A stretch of 30,983 nucleotides of DNA from Gemmatimonadaceae bacterium (GTDB lineage: Bacteria; Gemmatimonadota; Gemmatimonadetes; Gemmatimonadales; Gemmatimonadaceae). Shown here piece by piece: positions 23,254 through 30,983 of this stretch. Made by a program: the position numbers and the translations under genes. Location of the stretch: assembly GCA_016720905.1 (NCBI GenBank), contig JADKJT010000021.1, forward strand, positions 1 to 30,983, written 5' to 3'. Below the pieces are notes generated by a model that saw only the letters and a list, made by a program, of their open reading frames with translations, was not told the DNA's origin and did not search any database. How positions within the stretch are numbered: position 1 is the first letter of the stretch; each line of letters begins with the position of its first letter.

Positions 23254-25892
23254 TTGCGCTTCGCTCTTGCCTTGAGTTCCTCGGCGAAGTTCTCCACGAG
23301 AATCAGCTCGTCGGCGCGCACCACGCCGCCAACAGAACGCAACATGATCAGGCGTCCATCGGGCGCGAGATCATAGGTGACGTTGAGTGTCCCCGTGGCA
23401 AGTGTGAACTCGCGCTTCGGAGTGCCGGCCGAGAACTTGTCGCCCGTTGTGACCGGGACGCCGTACATCCCAGACCCACCTTCTTCGTTGAAATACAACG
23501 TCTTTCCGTCGCGAGCCCACCGCGCACCATTCCCTCCAACCGTCGAGGTGACTTGGTGCCGGGCCGTCGTCGCGTCAGGAAATGGCACGACGATCACATC
23601 CCAGCGACCCGAGACATCGGTGGCGTACGCGAGCCAACGCCCGTCCGGCGAGATGGCCGGTCGAATCTTCCCAGGCGGAGGCAGGATTGCCTTCACGGAC
23701 GAATCGGCAATCGAAAGTGCCGACAGACCGCCACGTTCCGAGTAGACGAGCCACTTGCCGTCCAACGACGCCGACATGGGGCCGAGGGGTGTCGCGTTCG
23801 CGTTGACCACCTGCGGAACCCGGCTTCCGTCCGCGGGCACCCGCTCGATGCCGCGCTGCGTCGCGATGTAGAGTGAGCGCGAGTCGCTCGACCACGCGAC
23901 CTGCCGTACGCCTTCGGCGATCTTCGTGGCAGGACCACGATCGAGCTGCTTCAAAACCAGCGATGCCGACCCACCTTCGGTCTTCAATACTGCGGCGAAC
24001 TTGCCGTCGGGGGATACGCGCACGTTCGCGAACCGGCCCGTGAACGTCGAGTCCACGGTCGTCGAGCGCCCGTCGCGGCTGACCCACACGAGATCCATGA
24101 TCGACCCAAGCGCGGTTCCGGCGGCGTAGACCAGGGTGCCCGACGCCGACAGCTCAACCTCGCCGCGAGTAAGCGCGCGGACCGAAACGCCGTCTGTGAC
24201 GGCGAACGCTTCGCCGGTGATCTTGAGTGACGCCAGATCGAACGGCGCGGCCATCATCGCACCGGTGGAGGTCACATAGATCAGGTGCCCTGACGGCGAG
24301 TACCGCCCGATCACTCCGTTCGTAAGGATCGTGTGCTTTCCCGTCTTCGGGTCGCGCACCGCAATGGCGAACCCGTCGAACGCCCCTCCGTGCGACACGG
24401 AGAAGAGGACGCCTCGCCCGTCTGGGAGCGCCGAGGGGTTGAGGTGGTAGCTCTCGCGCGCGGCTGAATCGGGCGTCGTCGCAATTTCTGGTTTCCCGCC
24501 GGCGGCGCGAATCCTCGCCAACCCGTCGCCCGGAAGCTTGCCGTCGTAGTAGATGTATCCGTCCGCGCTCCAGCTCACGCCGCCAACGTCCACCACCGAG
24601 TCGGTCACCGTCACGCTCGGTCCACCGGTAACCGGGACGATTTTCAGCGTGCGCACCGGCGCGGAAACGACGTACGCGATGCGCTGCCCGTCGGGCGAGA
24701 AGGCCGGATTCATTGCGCCCTCGGTACCCGCGAGCGGCGTCGCGCGAAGCTCATCCAGCTTGCGAACCCAGAGTTGCGTCTTGGAGCTGTTGCGCTCGCC
24801 GCCCGAGTACACGACGGTCCGGCCGTCCGGTGACAGCGCGAGCCGGAACTGTGTCGCCGCGTCGGCCAGGCGCTGGCTGTCGGGCAGCGCGAGTGACACG
24901 CGCGTGACAGGCTTTGCGGGCGCCGGGCGCGTGAGTGCCCACGTCGCAACGCCGGCGGTAATCACGGCAAAGGTCGCTGTTGCGATGAACAGTGTGCGCG
25001 ACACACCGCTGGTGCGCATCCCGGCGAGCGAGCCGGCGGACATGCCAGCAACGGTGAACGTCGCGGAAGCCAGTGCGTCGCTGAAGTCTTTCGTGCTGGC
25101 GAAGCGGTCGGCGGGGAGTTTCTCGAGTGCCTTCGCGAGCGCGGCCGTCACATTGGACGGCACGTTCTTGCGGCGCTCGGTCACCGAAGCCGCGGTCTCG
25201 GTGATGATCTTCATGATCACGGCCTGCGCGACCGATGCCGTGAACGGTGGGTCGCCCGCGAGCATCTCGTACAGCACGCTCGCCAGCGAGTACTGATCGC
25301 TGCGTCCGGTGATCTCCTTTTCCGCCGTCGCCTGCTCGGGCGACATGTAATGCGGCGTGCCGAGGGAGAGGCCCGTCTCCGTCATCCGCCCGCCTGCCGC
25401 CGCGCTGACCGCGAGCGCGATGCCAAAGTCCATCACCATCGCGCGGCCATCGTGCAGCAGGATGTTCTCGGGCTTGATGTCGCGGTGGATCACGCCGTGC
25501 CGATGCGCGTAGTCCAGTGCGTCGGCGATTTCTCGTGCAATGCGCACTGCTTCGTCCACACCGAACTGTGTTTCGCGGTTGAGCTTCTCGCGAATTGTCT
25601 CGCCCTGGATGTAGGGCATCACGTAGAACAGGAATCCGTCCGCCGTGCCGCTGTCGAACAGCGGCAGGATGTGCGGATGGCTCATCGCCGCCGTGGTCTT
25701 GATCTCCACAACGAACCGCTCGGCACCGAGCAAGGCGGCCAGCTGGGGCTTCAGGACCTTGATCGCAACTTTGCGGTCGTGCTTGAGATCTTCGGCGAGA
25801 TACACCGTAGCCATGCCGCCCGCGCCGAGTTCGCGCTCGATGCGGTAGCGGCCGTCGAGGGCTGCGTTGAGGCGCTCGGTGTTGTTGCTCAC
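23250..25892 (-). CDS. Transmembrane Ser/Thr protein kinase with PD40/TolB-type propeller (second copy)
   Basis: 880 residues, ATG 25892. Same architecture as the kinase that follows it: Gly loop GAGGMATV, Lys45, HRDIKPEN, DFG at 155-157, a TM at about 300-319 (LFIATATFAVITAGVATWAL), and a propeller with blades such as LSPDGRTVVYSGG, FSPDGQRIAYVV and WSADGYIYYDG. The activation-loop exit differs (EITGRSDQYSLASVLYEML against EITPRADVYSLGSVLYEML), as do the C-lobe and sensor. The stop TGA is shared with the next ATG. It starts 30 bases after the frameshifted vapC. Its function is probably a separate stimulus channel of the same kinase type. Confidence 0.92.
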   Translation of the reverse strand: MSNNTERLNAALDGRYRIERELGAGGMATVYLAEDLKHDRKVAIKVLKPQLAALLGAERFVVEIKTTAAMSHPHILPLFDSGTADGFLFYVMPYIQGETIREKLNRETQFGVDEAVRIAREIADALDYAHRHGVIHRDIKPENILLHDGRAMVMDFGIALAVSAAAGGRMTETGLSLGTPHYMSPEQATAEKEITGRSDQYSLASVLYEMLAGDPPFTASVAQAVIMKIITETAASVTERRKNVPSNVTAALAKALEKLPADRFASTKDFSDALASATFTVAGMSAGSLAGMRTSGVSRTLFIATATFAVITAGVATWALTRPAPAKPVTRVSLALPDSQRLADAATQFRLALSPDGRTVVYSGGERNSSKTQLWVRKLDELRATPLAGTEGAMNPAFSPDGQRIAYVVSAPVRTLKIVPVTGGPSVTVTDSVVDVGGVSWSADGYIYYDGKLPGDGLARIRAAGGKPEIATTPDSAARESYHLNPSALPDGRGVLFSVSHGGAFDGFAIAVRDPKTGKHTILTNGVIGRYSPSGHLIYVTSTGAMMAAPFDLASLKITGEAFAVTDGVSVRALTRGEVELSASGTLVYAAGTALGSIMDLVWVSRDGRSTTVDSTFTGRFANVRVSPDGKFAAVLKTEGGSASLVLKQLDRGPATKIAEGVRQVAWSSDSRSLYIATQRGIERVPADGSRVPQVVNANATPLGPMSASLDGKWLVYSERGGLSALSIADSSVKAILPPPGKIRPAISPDGRWLAYATDVSGRWDVIVVPFPDATTARHQVTSTVGGNGARWARDGKTLYFNEEGGSGMYGVPVTTGDKFSAGTPKREFTLATGTLNVTYDLAPDGRLIMLRSVGGVVRADELILVENFAEELKARAKRK
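25402..25853 (-). repeat. 452-bp kinase-domain tract shared with the neighbouring kinase (copy 2)
   Basis: Partner of the tract at 22766-23217, gapless. It covers the Gly loop to just past DFG, so nearly the whole catalytic N-lobe and loop. A relic kinase at 27764-28211 and the third complete kinase share the family but are not near-identical to it at DNA level. Confidence 0.8.
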
Positions 25893-25921
25893 CGATGTAC
25901 GCCGAAGCGGTTGACCATCTG

Positions 25922-26331
25922 CTATTTCCTGGCCTTGAACAGCGTGACCCCTTCTCTCCGGCGGCCGCCATCAGCGCCTGATCCAGCGTGGCCAGCGGTG
26001 CGTCGCAACGTTGCGCGAGCTCGAGGTAGCTCGCGTCATACACCGAGAGCGACCGCCGCCGTGCGAGATCGAGCACGGACGCCTCGCGCGGGAGGTCGTC
26101 GACCGTAAATGGCAGCAGGGCCAGGTCGGACAGAAAGGCCGTAGTTCGCGCCGCCGATATGCGTTTGCGGCGCTCGGCCATCACGAGCACATTGCGAATC
26201 TCGTACCAGAACAATGTTGGCACGATGGCTTCGCTGCGAGCGATGGCCGCGATCACGGACTCGGAGAACGTTGCGTCCTCGTCGTCGAGCGCTTGTCCAA
26301 GGATCGCCGAGACATCGGGCACCAGCGCCAT
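25922..26331 (-). pseudogene. vapC: VapC-type PIN-domain toxin, frameshifted near the C-terminus
   Basis: The start ATG at 26331 overlaps the antitoxin stop (TAATG). PIN acidic residues are in place: D6 (VPDVSA), E44 (FWYEIRN), D99 (YDASYLELA) and D117 (ATLDQAL), so the active site of this RNase family is complete. After AAAGEKG (residue 128) the frame slips: the CCCC run at 25948-25951 on the plus strand needs one more C to give GVTLFKARK and a stop at 25922, the normal ending. As written, the frame reads through for 526 codons into the kinase gene. The toxin is either truncated by a real slip or the run is miscounted. VapC toxins cleave tRNA or rRNA and are held by the antitoxin. Confidence 0.75.
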
Positions 26332-26579
26332 TAAAAGCGGTGCCCGTCGTGTTTGAGTGCGAGCAGTTCGGTGCGGCTCATGCGCTTGAGGGCACCGCGA
26401 TACGTTTTGAGTCGCTTGACGGCCTCGGCCACCACCTTGGGGTCTCGGGCGGAGTCCGGGGGGCCCAGCTTGCCCACGGGGCGTCCGTGTTTGGTGATCT
26501 CAAACGTTTCGCCGTTGGCGGCGCGTTCGAGCAATTCACTGAGGCGGGTCTTGGCGTCAAACGCGGCGATGGATTCCAT
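26331..26579 (-). CDS. Phd/YefM-type antitoxin of the vapC pair
   Basis: 82 residues. The N-terminal dimer and DNA-binding part fits Phd/YefM antitoxins: IAAFDAKTRLSELLERA, GETFEITKHGRPVGKL. The basic, disordered-looking C-terminal part (LKTYRGALKRMSRTELLALK) should wrap around the toxin. The ATG at 26579 has GGAG just upstream, and the stop TAA shares one base with the vapC ATG. It is predicted to repress its own promoter through the palindrome at 26599-26612. The second half, rich in Lys and Arg, is a little longer than the average for this family. Confidence 0.85.
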   Translation of the reverse strand: MESIAAFDAKTRLSELLERAANGETFEITKHGRPVGKLGPPDSARDPKVVAEAVKRLKTYRGALKRMSRTELLALKHDGHRF

Positions 26580-26598
26580 GTCTCCAACTGGTTGATGA

Positions 26599-26612
26599 CT
26601 AGTTGAAACTAG
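26599..26612. promoter_or_regulatory. Palindromic operator over the antitoxin -10
   Basis: CTAGTTGAAACTAG: perfect 6-bp arms around two bases (CTAGTT, GA, AACTAG). It covers the -10 of the antitoxin promoter and lies 20 bases before its ATG. A weaker AACTGGTT element lies nearer the gene at 26586-26593. This fits a Phd/VapB dimer site. Confidence 0.6.
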
Positions 26613-26634
26613 CGCTCCCCGCAGAACGCGTCAA
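26606..26634 (-). promoter_or_regulatory. Promoter of the antitoxin/vapC pair
   Basis: On the minus strand, -35 TTGACG at 26634-26629, 17 bases, then -10 TAGTTT at 26611-26606. The -10 lies inside the palindromic operator. Start of transcription would fall near 26599, giving a short leader with GGAG before the ATG at 26579. Confidence 0.55.
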
Positions 26635-26644
26635 CGCTGACCGC

Positions 26645-26938
26645 TCACGGCTTTCCCCCCGCCTTCGCCTGCAACTCCGCGAGCACGTTCATCACGAGCA
26701 CCACCTTCGCCCGCTGCGGTCCGCCCGCTTCGGCAACCGATTGGATCATGAGAAACCGCTGATCACCGGGCGCCACATCGAAGCGCGCGCAGCACGCCGA
26801 CGCACGGACACCCGCCGGCAGCGCGAACAGCTTCCTCCGCTCGCGCACCGCGAACGTCGGCGACGTGGCCACCGTGACCGACCAGAGGCGATAGCGGCCG
26901 TCGAGGGCGGTGTTGAGGCGGTCGGTCTGCTGGGTCAC
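26645..26938 (-). pseudogene. Internally deleted Ser/Thr kinase relic (in-frame, 97 codons)
   Basis: Opens with GTG at 26938 and the same N-terminal lead as the other kinases (TQQTDRLNTALDGRYR), then jumps at about position 26888 to the C-terminal end of a propeller (RRKLFALPAG, FDVAPGDQRFLMIQSV, NVLAELQAKAGGKP). All of the kinase, TM and most blades, about 2.3 kb, are missing, but the reading frame is kept. It starts one base after the stop of the nucleotidyltransferase gene, the same close spacing as the kinases elsewhere in the array. It has no catalytic parts and is probably inert, though a 97-residue product might be made. Confidence 0.8.
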
Positions 26939-26939
26939 T

Positions 26940-27506
26940 TCACTCCCGAAGCCGCATCATCTCCAACCATTGCGGCTCGAGACCATGCACTTCTGCCATC
27001 TGCTCGAGGGCGGTGATGTCAATGGCGTCGCCCATCACCCGCAGTATTCCGCGAACATCGCGCAGATGCCGCTCGCTGGCACCGCGCTGGCGAAAGCGAA
27101 GCTTCTGCAAAATGACCTGTTCGGGCGATGCGATTGGCACCTCGAGCCCAACTAGCTCGACGACACGCTTGGTCGCCAGCCCTTGCCGCGCCAGGATGTC
27201 GTTGCCGGCCATATAGACATCAGCGCGCGCGTCCGACTCGAGGTGCAGCACATTGAAATGGCCGAATGCGTCGCGTTCCGCTTCCTGCGCGATGACCTCG
27301 ACCGGCGGGCAATAGAAATCCGCGTTGGGAAACTGCTGCACGAACCGCATGGCGTCACGCGGTTGCATGGACACGACCACGTCGATGTCTTGGGTGAGCC
27401 GCGGCTCCCCGTAGAGAATGGCCGCCACGCCGCCGGACACCATCCACTCTACGCCCGCAGCAGTGAGCGCGGGAGCAAAGATGGATACGACGTCAGTCGG
27501 CCGCAC
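26940..27506 (-). CDS. AbiEii-like nucleotidyltransferase, candidate toxin
   Basis: 188 residues from GTG 27506, chosen because it overlaps the upstream stop (27493) by 14 bases; ATG at 27533 would overlap by 41. Nucleotidyltransferase signature: VEWMVSGGVAAILYGEPRL with GG at 25-26, then TQDIDVVV with the aspartates D40 and D42. Later elements VPIASPEQVILQKLRF and ASERHLRDVRGILRV match the conserved lysine and helix of this family. Members act as toxins of type IV-like or type II-like pairs by nucleotide transfer. The partner is the small protein directly upstream. This is a second, sequence-distant example of the same idea as the pair at 14048-15069. Confidence 0.8.
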   Translation of the reverse strand: MRPTDVVSIFAPALTAAGVEWMVSGGVAAILYGEPRLTQDIDVVVSMQPRDAMRFVQQFPNADFYCPPVEVIAQEAERDAFGHFNVLHLESDARADVYMAGNDILARQGLATKRVVELVGLEVPIASPEQVILQKLRFRQRGASERHLRDVRGILRVMGDAIDITALEQMAEVHGLEPQWLEMMRLRE

Positions 27507-27711
27507 TACGGAACACGTCGCGCGCGGTCGCATTCACGCTGGCCTCGTCAAACGCCGGATGGCGGAGACGCACGCCGGCTTTCACGGCCTCCCATGCCAA
27601 GTCCCAGATGCCGTCTGCCAGCGCCAGCTTCTCGTCAGGACTCATTTGGCGATAACGACGAGCTTGACGCGCGGTCACGTCGGATGTGACGTCAGGCACC
27701 GAGAGGTTCAT
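27493..27711 (-). CDS. Small helical partner of the nucleotidyltransferase, candidate antitoxin
   Basis: 72 residues from ATG 27711. Sequence is helical with SPDEKLALADGIWDLAW, AGVRLRHPAFDEASVN and ARDVFRSAAD. I recall similar short proteins with AGVRLRHP-type cores next to nucleotidyltransferases, but I cannot name a family. No DNA-binding motif is obvious apart from TARQARRYRQ. The stop is inside the start region of the toxin candidate, so translation is coupled. An antitoxin role is inferred from position only. A much longer open frame in the same phase, reaching back to 28116, is an accident of the kinase relic. Confidence 0.65.
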   Translation of the reverse strand: MNLSVPDVTSDVTARQARRYRQMSPDEKLALADGIWDLAWEAVKAGVRLRHPAFDEASVNATARDVFRSAAD

Positions 27712-27763
27712 GACCGTGAATCTGCGCCGAGCGATGCGGCGGAGCAAGGCAAGCGGGCCACCT

Positions 27764-28211
27764 CTACTTCGGAAGCTTCCCCGCGATCTTCGCCTGCACC
27801 TCGGCCGCCCAGTTCGTGACCTGCACGAGCTTGTCCGCGGCCGCGGCCCCCGTCGGCACGACTTTGCGCATGAACACGAAGCGCTGGTCGCCAGGCGCCA
27901 CGTCGTACCCTCGCGCGTTCTGGTTGAGAATGCGCTGGAACCGGCTCGCATCGAACAACGGCGGCACCGCTGTCGAACAGCGGCAAGATGCGCGGGCGCT
28001 GCAGCGCCGCCGTGGTCTTGATCTCTTGCACAAACCGCTCGGCGCCGAGCACGGCGGCGAGTTCGGGCTTCAAGAGCTTGAGCGCGACCTGGCGATCGTG
28101 CTTGAGGTCCTCGCACAGATACACCGTCGCCATAGCGCCTTCGCCGAGCTGGCGGAGAATGCGGTAGCGGCCGGCGAGGGCGGTGTTGAGGCGCTCGGTT
28201 TGTGCAGTCAT
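27764..28211 (-). pseudogene. Second internally deleted Ser/Thr kinase relic, frame lost at the junction
   Basis: Starts with ATG 28211 and the family N-terminus (TAQTERLNTALAGRYRIL, GEGAMATVYLCEDLKHDR, VALKLLKPELAAVL) and goes as far as LPLFDSGAA. From about 27955 the sequence is C-terminal (PLFDASRFQRIL, YDVAPGDQRFVFMRKV, NWAAEVQAKIAGKLPK) in another frame, ending at 27764. The catalytic loop, DFG, TM and most propeller blades are deleted, about 2.2 kb. A short direct repeat TGTTCGA occurs at both sides of the junction. The third Gly of the nucleotide loop is Ala, a further sign of decay. Confidence 0.8.
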
Positions 28212-28279
28212 CGCGAGAAAGGTGGGCTGTGGCCGACCTGATGGCGAGCAGACAGTACGTCCCGCCACCCGCGCCCCGC

Positions 28280-30904
28280 TCACTTTCTGACGCTGTTCAA
28301 CTGCGCCCGAACTTCGTCCATCCACCCGAACACGATGTTCGGTGTCCCTTCAACGATCGACTTCACCATGACGAATGACTTTCCGTCGCGGGTGATGTCG
28401 TAGTCGGCGACGAAACGACTGTCGGCATACGCGTCATTGAACAGCGTGTCGCGCCTGACGAGCGCGAGGTGCGGGACGGTCGTGACCTCGGCCGAGATCA
28501 CCTTGCCCCCGGCCCGATACACGACCTCGTCACCATTCGGACCCCACACCGGCTCAGCGCCGCCGTTCGTCGAGATCTGCAGCGCGTCGCCCTCACCGGA
28601 CATGGCCCGCACGTACACCTGGCTACGCGTCCCGGCGCTCTCGACCGAGGACACGTAGGCGAACCACTTCCCGTCGGGTGACACCCGTTGGTGTCCCTGA
28701 CCGGCCGATCGGGCGACTTCGACACCCGTGCGTGGCGAATCGATGGGAAAGCGCTGGATACTGCCGCCGGCCATAGTGGCCATGAACACGCGACCGGCTG
28801 GCGACATGGCTGCGAACATCGCATTCGTCAGCAGGCGCTCGGGTTTGCGACTCAAGTCGGCCAGTTGCCAGCGCACTTCATCGTCCGGTGTCCTTCCGGC
28901 ATGCCACACGATGCGGCGCCCGTCTGCCGTCCAGTCGGGGCGGTCGCTCACGCCGTCGCGCGTCACTTGCGTGGCCGTGCCGGTCGTCAAGTCCAGCGTC
29001 CACACGTCGCTCGATGTGGCCGACGCGCTGATGGCCACCGCCAGCCGCCTCCCATCCGGCGAGAGTCGAAGTTGCGAGTAGCCGCGCGGCTCGCCTGGCA
29101 GGGTTCGCGCGACGCCGGTGCGGCCAACCATGACGAGCTGTCGGGACCTGGCCTGATTGGTCTGATACACGAGCGTACCCGTACGGGAGACGGCAATGGA
29201 CGCCCGTTGGAAGGTCGTTCCGTTCAGGACGTCCTCGAGCACAGGGACGCCCGGACCGCTCACGCGCAGCTTTCTCGCGTCGAATGGAGCGACCATGAAC
29301 GCGCCGTCCGGCGTCACGAAGCCCAGGACGTCATCTGCGAGAAGTCGCGGATCGAGCCCCTGGATGCCGAGTCGAGTGACCCGCTTGTCCGCCATGGCGA
29401 CGACAGCCAACTCCGGCGCTTGCGAACCAGTCCGGATGCCGAACACAATGGCCTTGCCATCGCGGGTCACCACCGGGCTCACTGCGATCTCGCCCTTCAG
29501 GCTGTCGGGCGCCCACACCAGTTCGGCTGTTCCGCCCAATGCGTTCACGATCCAGAGTCCGCCGCCACTGCGACGAAGTCGCGTGAACGCGACGAGGTTG
29601 GCAGACTCCCACGAAAAATCGCTCGCCGACTCAACGACCAGTGACGGCGGTCCCCCGGCCAGCGGCATCCGCTGCACGCGCCCACCCTGCATGAATGCGA
29701 GCCAGAGGCCGTCAGGGGAGAACTGTGGGAGGCTGGCTCCCTCGGTTCCCTGGATGGGTCGCGGGGCAAGCTCATTGAGCGGCCGCAGGAACAGTCTGGC
29801 CGGCCCGCCGCCGACGTAGGCGATCAGTGAGCCGTCCGGTGAAATGGCGAAGGGCTGTGCACTGACGTCCGCGCGCACCCGCACACTGTCGGCGAGGACG
29901 AGGGCAAATCGCGCCGGTGGCATGCGTCCGCCCTTCGGTGCGTGCGAAGCGATGACGGAAGCCGTGACGGCCACCACCGTCGCCAGCACCGTGGTCGCCG
30001 CGAGCACGCGGTTCATCGACTTGGGCCGCCTGGCGTCGGTGAGCGACGCCGTCGGCGTCCCGTGGGTGTACGCCGGGTTCGCCAGCGCGTCGGCGAAGGC
30101 TTTCGCGCTGTCGAATCGATCGGCCGGGAGCTTCTCCAGCGAATGCGCAACGGCCGCCGCAATGTTCGCCGGCACTGACCGGCGCACCTCCATGAGCGGC
30201 CGCGGCACGTCGGTGATGATGCGCATGATGATCTGCTGCGCGCTCGACCCGACGTGCGGCGGGTTGCCGGTGAGCATCTCGTACAGCACGCTGCCCAGCG
30301 AATACACGTCGCTGCGCGCCGAGATGTCCTTCTCGGCAGTCGCCTGCTCGGGGCTCATGTAGTGCGGCGTGCCGAGACTCAAGCCTGTCTCGGTCATGCG
30401 ACCACCGGCGGCGGCGCTCACCGCCAGCGCGATGCCGAAATCGACGACCATGGCGTGCCCGCCATGCAGCATGATGTTCTCAGGCTTCACATCGCGATGC
30501 ACAATGCCGCGCGTGTGCGCGTAGTCGAGCGCGTCGGCCACTTCACGCGCGATGCGCACCGCGTCATCCACGCTGAGTTGCGTTTCACGATCGAGCTTGG
30601 CGCGCAACGCTTCGCCGTCGATGAACGGCATCACATAAAACAGAAATCCGTCGGCGGCGCCGCTGTCGAACAGCGGCAGAATATGCGGGTGCTGCAGGGC
30701 CGCCGTGGTCTTGATCTCCTGCACAAACCGCTCGGCGCCCAACACGGCGGCGAGTTCGGGCTTGAGCAACTTGAGCGCGACCTGGCGGTCGTGCTTCAGG
30801 TCCTCGCACAGGTACACGGTGGCCATGCCGCCTTCGCCGAGGTGGCGGAGGATGCGGTAGCGGCCGTCGAGGGCGGTGTTGAGGCGATCAGTCTGCGCGC
30901 TCAC
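28280..30904 (-). CDS. Transmembrane Ser/Thr protein kinase with PD40/TolB-type propeller (third copy)
   Basis: 874 residues from GTG 30904, chosen by overlap with the stop of the preceding kinase (GTGA) and by the shared N-terminus (QTDRLNTALDGRYRIL). Kinase domain: GEGGMATVY loop, Lys45, HRDVKPEN with Asp138, DFG, SPEQ. TM at about 299-319 (RVLAATTVLATVVAVTASVI). Propeller blades include ISPDGSLIAYVG, FSPDGLWLAFMQ, LSPDGRRLAVAIS and WTADGRRIVWHAG. The catalytic half differs from the two left-hand kinases at many positions (CEDLKHDRQVALKLLKPEL, ALQHPHIL), placing it with the relic at 27764-28211. The C-terminal GWMDEVRAQLN is a helix common to all copies. Confidence 0.92.
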   Translation of the reverse strand: MSAQTDRLNTALDGRYRILRHLGEGGMATVYLCEDLKHDRQVALKLLKPELAAVLGAERFVQEIKTTAALQHPHILPLFDSGAADGFLFYVMPFIDGEALRAKLDRETQLSVDDAVRIAREVADALDYAHTRGIVHRDVKPENIMLHGGHAMVVDFGIALAVSAAAGGRMTETGLSLGTPHYMSPEQATAEKDISARSDVYSLGSVLYEMLTGNPPHVGSSAQQIIMRIITDVPRPLMEVRRSVPANIAAAVAHSLEKLPADRFDSAKAFADALANPAYTHGTPTASLTDARRPKSMNRVLAATTVLATVVAVTASVIASHAPKGGRMPPARFALVLADSVRVRADVSAQPFAISPDGSLIAYVGGGPARLFLRPLNELAPRPIQGTEGASLPQFSPDGLWLAFMQGGRVQRMPLAGGPPSLVVESASDFSWESANLVAFTRLRRSGGGLWIVNALGGTAELVWAPDSLKGEIAVSPVVTRDGKAIVFGIRTGSQAPELAVVAMADKRVTRLGIQGLDPRLLADDVLGFVTPDGAFMVAPFDARKLRVSGPGVPVLEDVLNGTTFQRASIAVSRTGTLVYQTNQARSRQLVMVGRTGVARTLPGEPRGYSQLRLSPDGRRLAVAISASATSSDVWTLDLTTGTATQVTRDGVSDRPDWTADGRRIVWHAGRTPDDEVRWQLADLSRKPERLLTNAMFAAMSPAGRVFMATMAGGSIQRFPIDSPRTGVEVARSAGQGHQRVSPDGKWFAYVSSVESAGTRSQVYVRAMSGEGDALQISTNGGAEPVWGPNGDEVVYRAGGKVISAEVTTVPHLALVRRDTLFNDAYADSRFVADYDITRDGKSFVMVKSIVEGTPNIVFGWMDEVRAQLNSVRK

Positions 30905-30983
30905 GGACGTGCCTTGTCCTGCGCAGCAACCTTTGCGCGCACATCCACCACCCAGTTCTGAATCACGTTGAGGTTCGTGACCG
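30901..30983 (-). CDS. C-terminal end of a fourth Ser/Thr kinase (partial)
   Basis: The last 27 residues before a stop at 30901, read from the window edge, contain LNVIQNWVVDVRAKVAAQ. This aligns with the C-terminal helix of the kinases here (VKVENWVTEMRAKLN, FGWMDEVRAQLN). The stop TGA overlaps the next GTG. The gene continues past the right edge, so the array is larger than the window. Confidence 0.75.
   Translation of the reverse strand, partial: VTNLNVIQNWVVDVRAKVAAQDKARP

Noticed and set aside
24751..26331. A 526-codon open frame that looks like one long protein starting with a PIN domain
   Set aside because: Only the first 128 codons are coding-like. The rest is out of frame over the kinase gene and results from the slip in the C run near 25950.
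27493..28116. 207-codon minus-strand frame containing the small antitoxin candidate
   Set aside because: The first 134 codons are an out-of-frame reading of the kinase relic. The natural start is the ATG at 27711.
1..30983. Possible CRISPR array, tRNA or rRNA
   Set aside because: No spaced direct repeats, cloverleaf or rRNA-like stretch was seen by eye. The only short tandem repeat is the heptamer at 16641.

Overview
The window looks like a chromosomal segment of a high-GC soil or freshwater bacterium, most likely Gemmatimonadota. That placement is an inference. It rests on the tandem array of Ser/Thr kinases carrying a C-terminal TolB/PD40-type beta-propeller, on the many lipoprotein and secreted-enzyme genes, and on the general protein style. 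No rRNA, tRNA or CRISPR array was found.

Layout. (1) 1-6544, minus strand, visibly lower GC than the rest in the lines I counted (about 55-58% against 62-68%): a three-gene overlapping operon. It encodes a very large STAND (NB-ARC-type) NTPase with a HEPN-like motif, a WD40 segment and a TPR-like tail, followed by two proteins I do not recognise. All three are interrupted by single-base frameshifts, and almost all of these can be repaired by restoring one G or C in a short run. (2) 6860-7862, plus strand: a broken FG-GAP/VCBS-repeat gene. (3) 7893-20190: an intact housekeeping and secretory region with a GH9 glycosidase, two small lipoproteins, a CocE-type lipoprotein hydrolase, a P-loop kinase-like protein, an RHH plus nucleotidyltransferase toxin-antitoxin-like pair with a palindromic operator, a spinster-type MFS transporter, a secreted M28 peptidase and a modular lipoprotein. 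(4) 20191-30983, minus strand: a PIN-domain relic, then an array of transmembrane Ser/Thr kinases (three complete, one cut by the window edge, two reduced to end-to-end relics by internal deletion). Between the kinases sit a VapBC-type pair (toxin frameshifted) and a second nucleotidyltransferase plus small-partner pair.

How it fits together. The kinases overlap by 4 bases (ATGA and GTGA junctions), so they are probably translated in series as parallel membrane sensors. The two intact neighbours share a 452-bp kinase-domain tract at about 94% identity while their sensor halves have diverged, which suggests gene conversion. The toxin-antitoxin-like pairs sit exactly where kinase copies have collapsed, so the array looks like a recombination-prone site. 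The best candidate for an undescribed system is the STAND operon at 357-6544, a probable defence or signalling locus. Its frameshifts must first be resolved as sequencing artefact or real decay.
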